DNA from: SZUA-442 sp051011415
Lineage (GTDB): Bacteria > Actinomycetota > Acidimicrobiia > Spongiisociales > UBA5794
Length of the DNA stretch: 64,000 nucleotides
Reading direction: 5' to 3'
Assembly: GCA_051011415.1 (NCBI GenBank)
Contig: JBPCTY010000147.1
Span: 1 to 64,000, forward strand
In this document: positions 58,939 to 64,000 of the stretch, piece by piece
Numbering within the stretch: the stretch's first letter is position 1
How the letters are laid out: the number at the start of each line of letters is the position of its first letter
The notes under the pieces: model-generated
Database searches by the model: none
Seen by the model: the letters and a program-made list of their open reading frames with translations, nothing else
Told to the model about the DNA's origin: nothing
Translations under genes and position numbers: made by a program

Positions 58939-61900
58939 TTAGCGGTCGGCGACTGCTGCCTTCCCTGCGGGGCAATGGTGTAGAAAGTCACACCAACGGC
59001 ATGCAGGCGTTGGTGCGGCTGGGAAGGGCCCGAGTTCCGCCTGTTCAAGCAGATCAGTGATCTGCTCGTGCGCTGCGTCGAGCCACTGCTCATCCGCTGC
59101 CTCGGTCTCAACCGCAACGGGAGACACGCCGAAGTAGGCGAAAGTTACGTACACGTTGTCGGGCACGTTCGTCGATATCGCTCCCTCCGTGGCTGCAACG
59201 GCGTAGGCCTGCAGCTGCACCGTCTTGGAGGTTGACGGCGATGGCGCACCTGACTTGTAGTCGACGATCTCCCAGCGGTCCGGCGTGCCATACACGGCGT
59301 CAACCTTGCCGCGCAGCGTTCTGCCGTCGAGGGTGATCTCGAAGGGTGTCTCGACGAGCATGGGGTGTTCCTTGGAGAAGCGTGATGCGGTGAAAACGTT
59401 CCATGGGTCGACCGACGGCTCGACCGCTCCTTCAGACGAAGGGCTGTCGTAGGTCACGTCCTGGGCATCGTCGAGGGCAAGCACTCCGAGGTTGTGGAGC
59501 TCGGCCCTTCGGTGAAACTCGGTGCCCTTACGGGCAGACAATCGCGGCTTGCGAGGCAGCCTGTCGTGGTGGATCCATTTGAACTTCAACGGACATTGCT
59601 TGAGCGCGACCAGATTCGTGACTGAAGTAGCGAACGGCCGCTCGGTGTCTGCGGCAGCGGGGTCGCTGAGACCTTCGAACTCGATGTTCAGCTGTTCACT
59701 CTTCTTGTCCACTGCAGCTGCCACCTCTGGGAACGCCTCTTCTGCCCATTCTGGACGGTCAACAGTGTTGCGGAGCGCGTCGCTCCAACTGACATCGAAG
59801 AGTGGATCCGGCGGAAGTGGAGTTGGGACGTACTCGGGTGGCTCAGGCCGCGGTCCTGGCTCGTCGAGCACGCGATCGAGTTCGGTGGCGGGAGACTCGA
59901 GTGCAAGGGTGAGGAGCTCGCTGGGTGTGCGAGGTTTGACGTTGTCTGCATGCCACACGTGACCGGTGAATACGAGCCGGTGTCGAGCTCGCGTCACGGC
60001 GACGTAGGCGAGTCTCCATTCCTGGTGGTCATGTCGGATCTTCAGCTGCCGCTTTCGCTCCTTGACGTCTGATGTCTGATCCACCGATGACATCGTCGAT
60101 CCGGTGAGCTGCATCGAGTACGGGAGTGCGACGTGTGAGTCGATCGGGTCGTAGTAGCGAATGACTGAACTCGGAAAGATCTTGCTCGACAATGCGGGGA
60201 TGTAGACCTCGTCCCACTCGAGTCCTTTTGCGCCGTGGGCCGTGAGGATGCGCACAGCGTCCTCGGCGGGCAGCTCTGCTGCATCGAGCTCTTCTGCACG
60301 ACCAGACTCGTCGAGGGCGTCGAGATATCTCAGATACCCAGCGAGTGACGGTGCCCCATCGAGGGGTCGCCAGCGCTCAGTCAGATCGCTGAACCGGTTG
60401 ATATTGATCCGGGTCGTCGTTGCCCGTGCCTCTGGGAGTACGGCAACCTCGGCCCAGTAGTCGAGGGCAGTGAGCAGAGCCTCCAAAGTGGCAGCAACCG
60501 TCATCGCTTGGCATTGCACAAAGAGCTCTCGGTACACGGATGCAAAGGAGCTGGCGGATTCGTGGGCCTTTTCGTCGAAGTCCGCTCCCTCAAGCCGCGT
60601 TCCAACGTCATCAGCCAGCACCGCATCGATCAGCGTTGATGTCTTTGCCGGTCTGGATCGGATGAGTGCAGCAACCTCCGACATGCCAAGCCGATATCTC
60701 CCTCCGGTGAGGATTCGGAGGAGTGACGCCTCATCCGACGGATCGGCAAGAACACTCAGCCAAGCGACGAGATCGGTGATTTCAGGGACGTTGAGCAGTT
60801 CTCCCATCGAGCCGACCGAGTAGGGGATGCCGGCAGCCCTGAACGCATCGGCTATTGGCCGCATCCCGTCCCGCTTTCGACACAGGACGGCGATCTCGGC
60901 GTACGGGACTCCGTTCGAATGGCGAACAAGGATATCTCGGGCGATCCAATCGGCTTCGTCGGACTCGCTGTTCAACCACGCTGCAACGATGGTTCCATCC
61001 GCAGCCGACGGGCTTGCAACGAGTGGTGCAGCTCCACCGGCGTCAGGCAGTTCAGTCTTGACAAGGTTTGCCATTTCGATGATCGAGCGGTCGCTGCGAC
61101 GGTTGATGGACAAAGGCAAAGTGGCGGTTTCGCCCCCCTCTGCTTGGGGGAAATCGTTCGGGAATTCTTCAAAGTTCTCAATCGATGCGCCTCGCCACTC
61201 GTAGATCGTCTGATCGGTGTCCCCGACCGCTGTGACCGAAGTCCCATCTCCGAACAGCTCGCGCAGGAGACGCCTTTGTACCGGATCCGTGTCTTGGTAC
61301 TCATCGAGGAGAACCATGTCGTAGCGGCTTCGGACTTCGGCGACAACCTCTGGGTGGTTCTCGACGATCTCGACCGCAAGGCGAAGGAGGTCTCCGTATT
61401 CGATGAGGCCAAGCGCAACCTTTGCTGCCTCGAACTCTTCAACCGCATCGACGAGAGCCAACCGCTTCTGCCACGTCGCATCGGGATCCGACGGTGCGTC
61501 GGCTCGAACTCTCTTCGCCGTCACAAGGTTGTCCCGCATGTTCGATGCGAGCATGAGGAGTTCATCGCGGCGTTGGGGGAGGGCTGTGAGGTCGAGCAGA
61601 TCTCCGTCGTATTCCCTGAGTACACGGATCGCAAGCTCGGAGCGATGGGCCTCGTCCATGAGTTGTGCGCCGGCGGGGTGCCCGATGTGTGCGCCGAATT
61701 CGTCGAGCAATCCCGCAGCGAAGCCGTGATAGGTCGCTACTTCGACCTCGCGTCCGTCTGCTCTTTCCGGGATGGTCATCCGGAGCCGGTACCGCAGTTC
61801 ATCGGCAGCTTTGTTTGTGAACGTGATGCCAAGCGCTCGCGCCGGGTCTGCTCCGTTGGCGACTGCCCTTGCGAGGCGCTCGACAATGGTCGTTGTCTTC

Positions 61901-61989
61901 CCCGTGCCCGCACCTGCCGCGATGCGGACGGGGACCGGATCGTGACCGATGATCGCGTTCTGTTCGGGGGATGGAGTGAATCCGTTCAT
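58939..61989 (-). CDS. adnB: UvrD/RecB-type helicase with Fe-S PD-(D/E)XK nuclease (AdnB-like)
   Basis: This is one motor-nuclease subunit of an actinobacterial double-strand-break resection complex. The 1016 residues have motif I AAGAGTGKTTTIVERL, II LLDEYQDTDPVQRRLL, III VGDTDQTIYEWRGAS, V/VI region TAHGAKGLEWDEVY and VAVTRARHRLVFTG. The C-terminal nuclease has RGKVDAVYG and VDYKSG. Fe-S cysteines are in LKQCPLKF and PACRWCDFLHHC. ATG 61989 overlaps the upstream AdnA-like gene by ATGA. The gene order matches mycobacterial adnA-adnB. A stray UvrD paralogue is unlikely given the fused nuclease. Confidence 0.88.
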   Translation of the reverse strand: MNGFTPSPEQNAIIGHDPVPVRIAAGAGTGKTTTIVERLARAVANGADPARALGITFTNKAADELRYRLRMTIPERADGREVEVATYHGFAAGLLDEFGAHIGHPAGAQLMDEAHRSELAIRVLREYDGDLLDLTALPQRRDELLMLASNMRDNLVTAKRVRADAPSDPDATWQKRLALVDAVEEFEAAKVALGLIEYGDLLRLAVEIVENHPEVVAEVRSRYDMVLLDEYQDTDPVQRRLLRELFGDGTSVTAVGDTDQTIYEWRGASIENFEEFPNDFPQAEGGETATLPLSINRRSDRSIIEMANLVKTELPDAGGAAPLVASPSAADGTIVAAWLNSESDEADWIARDILVRHSNGVPYAEIAVLCRKRDGMRPIADAFRAAGIPYSVGSMGELLNVPEITDLVAWLSVLADPSDEASLLRILTGGRYRLGMSEVAALIRSRPAKTSTLIDAVLADDVGTRLEGADFDEKAHESASSFASVYRELFVQCQAMTVAATLEALLTALDYWAEVAVLPEARATTTRININRFSDLTERWRPLDGAPSLAGYLRYLDALDESGRAEELDAAELPAEDAVRILTAHGAKGLEWDEVYIPALSSKIFPSSVIRYYDPIDSHVALPYSMQLTGSTMSSVDQTSDVKERKRQLKIRHDHQEWRLAYVAVTRARHRLVFTGHVWHADNVKPRTPSELLTLALESPATELDRVLDEPGPRPEPPEYVPTPLPPDPLFDVSWSDALRNTVDRPEWAEEAFPEVAAAVDKKSEQLNIEFEGLSDPAAADTERPFATSVTNLVALKQCPLKFKWIHHDRLPRKPRLSARKGTEFHRRAELHNLGVLALDDAQDVTYDSPSSEGAVEPSVDPWNVFTASRFSKEHPMLVETPFEITLDGRTLRGKVDAVYGTPDRWEIVDYKSGAPSPSTSKTVQLQAYAVAATEGAISTNVPDNVYVTFAYFGVSPVAVETEAADEQWLDAAHEQITDLLEQAELGPFPAAPTPACRWCDFLHHCPAGKAAVADR

Positions 61990-64000
61990 GGCAGAAATGC
62001 CTCCGCCCCCTGCGGCATCGCCGGACAGGTGGCGGCGACCGAGCATGTGCGGCAGTGCTTTCCTGGCGTTGGCGGAAACTCCTCTGCGGTGATTGCGTCT
62101 GCAATCTCCACCATTCGGTCCTTCACCGAGTCGATTTCGCCCATGTCGAATGATCGGGTGCTGATGCCTCGCTTCAGGACGTCCTTCGGATACCAGAACT
62201 CTGCAGCATCGACCGAGCCAAGACCGGCGAACCTAGGGTCGGCCGCGACAGCCATCGCGTAGAAGCCGAGTTGCAGAGACGATGCGGCTTCGGCGATCGT
62301 TGCTGACTTTCCAGACTTGTAGTCGACAACGGTGACGGAGTCACCCGCGCGTTCGATCCGATCGGCGCGACCTCTCCACGGGGTGCCATCCACTTCGAGC
62401 TCAAGTGCCACTTCAAGATCTACCGGCACACCGGTGGATGGCCAGTTTTCGTACAGGTTTGTAATCAAGGTCGCGGCTCGACGCTTCCATGCCATGCCGA
62501 CGCTGTCGGAGCCGAACCCTGCCTCTGGAAAGAGAATGTCGAGTTGCCTGAGAGCTTCCTCGCTTGTTGAACGGGGTCGTCCTTCGCTCATGGCATTTCG
62601 TTCCGCCGCTTCAAGCACATCGTGGAGCAACGTGCCGATCCGCATATAGGGGGACTCTTCGGTGGCTGAGAGCAGGAACCGCTCAGCGACGTAGCGTCGT
62701 GGACAGTCGTCGAAGCTCTTTGCCTGGCTGGGGGAGAGCTTGAGCCTGTCGGTTATCACTCCGTGGTCTGCGCCCTCGCGTCGCGTCCCATACCTATCGA
62801 GAGGTCCGGTGCCTGTCGGGTCCGTTGCGAGAAACGAGAGAGCTGCCAGCCGGTCCACCGTGGTGGCCTGCGGGTCTGCGAGAACTCGTCGCAGGCTCGA
62901 AACCATTGCCTTCGGGGTCAAGGGTGTCGCACTCGTTGATGCCGGAGTCGTAGGCCGGACGAGGCGCATGAATCGGCTCGGCGCTGATCCGGCTCCTTCA
63001 TCTGTTGCCGTTGTCGCCGTCCACACGACACGGTTGGCTGAGCGTGTCATTGCCGTATAGGCAAGGCGTCGTTCCTCGTCGAGACGGAACGTGACGTAAT
63101 CGGCGGTCGCTGTTGGCAAGTTGGGGTTGAGGTGACGGACACCGAGCAGCGAGTCCCTGGTACGTAGATCAGGAAGCGCACCCTCAACAGCGTCAGCGAT
63201 GAACACGACATCAAATTCGGTCCCCTTGCTGCGGTGAAGTGTCGAGATGGTGACGCCGATTGCATCGTCGACCGAGAAGAGAGGTTCTGCCTCGAAGTCG
63301 AATTGTGCGGACAGGGCAGCGTGGTCGGCCAGAGTCGTGTGTTCGTCTCGCCCCGCAATGCGTTCCAGGACTTGTGCATACGCCGCCCACGCCCTTCGGT
63401 CTCGCTCAAACTCGTCATCAGATGCGACGATCTCGAGCTGAGGGAGCGTTGACCAGATGGTCCACAGTCCAGCCGACGCTGGTTGGTTGTTGCACCAGGC
63501 CGGTGTGCCGATCAGATCGGCGAGTGGCTGATGCTGTTCTCCCACGGCGAGGAGCCATTCCGCGAGATCGGCGCCAGAACCGTCCGGCATTGTTGACACT
63601 TGTCCTTGGTTGAGTCTGAAGAAGGGGCCGAGCAGCACACGCCGCAGCGATGCTGCTGCCTCATCTCCTTCGATCGTTGCGGTGGCGACGATGTCATGCA
63701 GAAGCCTGATGACACGTTCATCGGTGAGCCGGTCCTCTGACTCCGTGTGAGGAATGTTGCGTCTATCAAGCGACCGAATCACGTCATCGACGAAGGGCCC
63801 GTGGCCCCTGGTGAAGACGGCAATGCGCTCAAGAGGAACGCCGTCGCTCAGGTGAAGCCTCTCAATCTCAGCGGCTATCCACTCGGCCTCTTGGCCGCTT
63901 GTTCCGAACTCGTGACACTGGACGCTCCCGCCTGTTCGCGTCGAGAGCACCTTGCCCGCTCCACCTGGCAGCTCTCTTGCGGTGAGCTCTACAGCTGCCT
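61986..64000 (-). CDS. adnA: Helicase-nuclease, AdnA-like, N-terminal part missing at the window edge
   Basis: The frame is open from base 64000, so the start and the Walker A motif lie outside the window. The visible ~670 residues hold the second helicase half (TLHRSKGTEFDVVFIADAVEG; YTAMTRSANRVVWT) and a C-terminal PD-(D/E)XK nuclease with RGRADRIE and VDYKSGKS. The Fe-S cysteines are SFDDCPRRY and HCRTCSVAATC. The arrangement matches AdnA of mycobacteria, the upstream partner of AdnB. A GTG at 63950 is internal and not the start. Confidence 0.86.
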   Translation of the reverse strand, partial: AAVELTARELPGGAGKVLSTRTGGSVQCHEFGTSGQEAEWIAAEIERLHLSDGVPLERIAVFTRGHGPFVDDVIRSLDRRNIPHTESEDRLTDERVIRLLHDIVATATIEGDEAAASLRRVLLGPFFRLNQGQVSTMPDGSGADLAEWLLAVGEQHQPLADLIGTPAWCNNQPASAGLWTIWSTLPQLEIVASDDEFERDRRAWAAYAQVLERIAGRDEHTTLADHAALSAQFDFEAEPLFSVDDAIGVTISTLHRSKGTEFDVVFIADAVEGALPDLRTRDSLLGVRHLNPNLPTATADYVTFRLDEERRLAYTAMTRSANRVVWTATTATDEGAGSAPSRFMRLVRPTTPASTSATPLTPKAMVSSLRRVLADPQATTVDRLAALSFLATDPTGTGPLDRYGTRREGADHGVITDRLKLSPSQAKSFDDCPRRYVAERFLLSATEESPYMRIGTLLHDVLEAAERNAMSEGRPRSTSEEALRQLDILFPEAGFGSDSVGMAWKRRAATLITNLYENWPSTGVPVDLEVALELEVDGTPWRGRADRIERAGDSVTVVDYKSGKSATIAEAASSLQLGFYAMAVAADPRFAGLGSVDAAEFWYPKDVLKRGISTRSFDMGEIDSVKDRMVEIADAITAEEFPPTPGKHCRTCSVAATCPAMPQGAEAFLP

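Noticed and set aside
60919..62262. Long open frame (447 codons) on the plus strand
   Set aside because: It is antisense to the AdnB-like helicase and the end of the AdnA-like gene. Its translation is rich in Cys and Arg and shows no family motif.
1..64000. Insertion sequences, prophage, integrative elements, CRISPR arrays, rRNA
   Set aside because: No transposase, integrase, phage structural gene, regularly spaced repeat or rRNA-like stretch was seen on reading both strands.

Overview
The window is an ordinary-looking chromosomal segment of a high-GC actinobacterium, most likely a member of or close to the class Acidimicrobiia. The evidence is a mycothiol S-conjugate amidase (Mca), a RamB-type acetate regulator, an AdnAB-like helicase-nuclease pair, an F420-type LLM oxidoreductase, GTG/TTG starts, and secreted VanW-family proteins carrying FG-GAP-like or PASTA modules. 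The class assignment is inference from gene content, not from a phylogenetic marker. I see no insertion sequence, prophage, CRISPR array, integrase or rRNA. Coding density is very high and no gene-free gap exceeds 300 bases.

Layout. 1-2472: tungstate ABC transporter in the order tupB (cut by the window edge)-tupC-tupA. 2501-4576: serA and convergent pgpA. 4666-10681: S9 peptidase, then a tight run ilvE, hotdog thioesterase, FAH-family hydrolase, gltX, VOC protein. 10699-10942: promoter, tRNA-Gln(CTG), tRNA-Glu(CTC) and a strong terminator hairpin. 10990-15876: a secreted FG-GAP/VanW fusion, a CPA1 antiporter, an SDR and an orphan UgpC-type ATPase. 15893-20495 (minus): a compact six-gene unit with an amino-acid ABC substrate-binding lipoprotein and permease, an epimerase-like VOC protein, a CofC-like nucleotidyltransferase, a PIG-L deacetylase and a saccharopine/lysine dehydrogenase-like enzyme. 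20617-26614: pyruvate kinase, a small Nfu_N-like protein and two tandem VanW-PASTA proteins. 26682-32833: a Cas4/AddB-like Fe-S nuclease, mca, two tandem dynamin-like GTPases with an MscS channel, a lipid kinase and a CheY-like receiver. 32968-35459: P5C dehydrogenase and a secreted SNase-LTD lipoprotein.

35590-44777 is a lipid or branched-acid catabolic island: three SDRs, thiolase, quinone-oxidoreductase-like enzyme, MaoC hydratase, a pair of acyl-CoA dehydrogenases, a TetR regulator and an LLM flavin enzyme. It is followed by the glyoxylate shunt (aceB-aceA, minus) with its presumed regulator ramB divergent, so acetyl-CoA made by beta-oxidation can be assimilated next door. 49267-54661: two divergent PQQ-type sugar-dehydrogenase lipoproteins, the second running by ATGA-type overlaps into ribokinase, nucleoside hydrolase and an alpha-methylacyl-CoA racemase. 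54696-57578: RCK-Usp protein, CPA2 antiporter and a FlgM-like mini-protein. 57518-58935: DUF368/PopT-like membrane protein and dtd. 58939-64000 (minus): AdnB-like and (truncated) AdnA-like helicase-nucleases.

Two genome-scale habits stand out. Same-strand neighbours repeatedly overlap as ATGA or as an eight-base NTGNCTGA. Convergent neighbours repeatedly share a four-base CTAG/CTAA, leaving no room for terminators between them.
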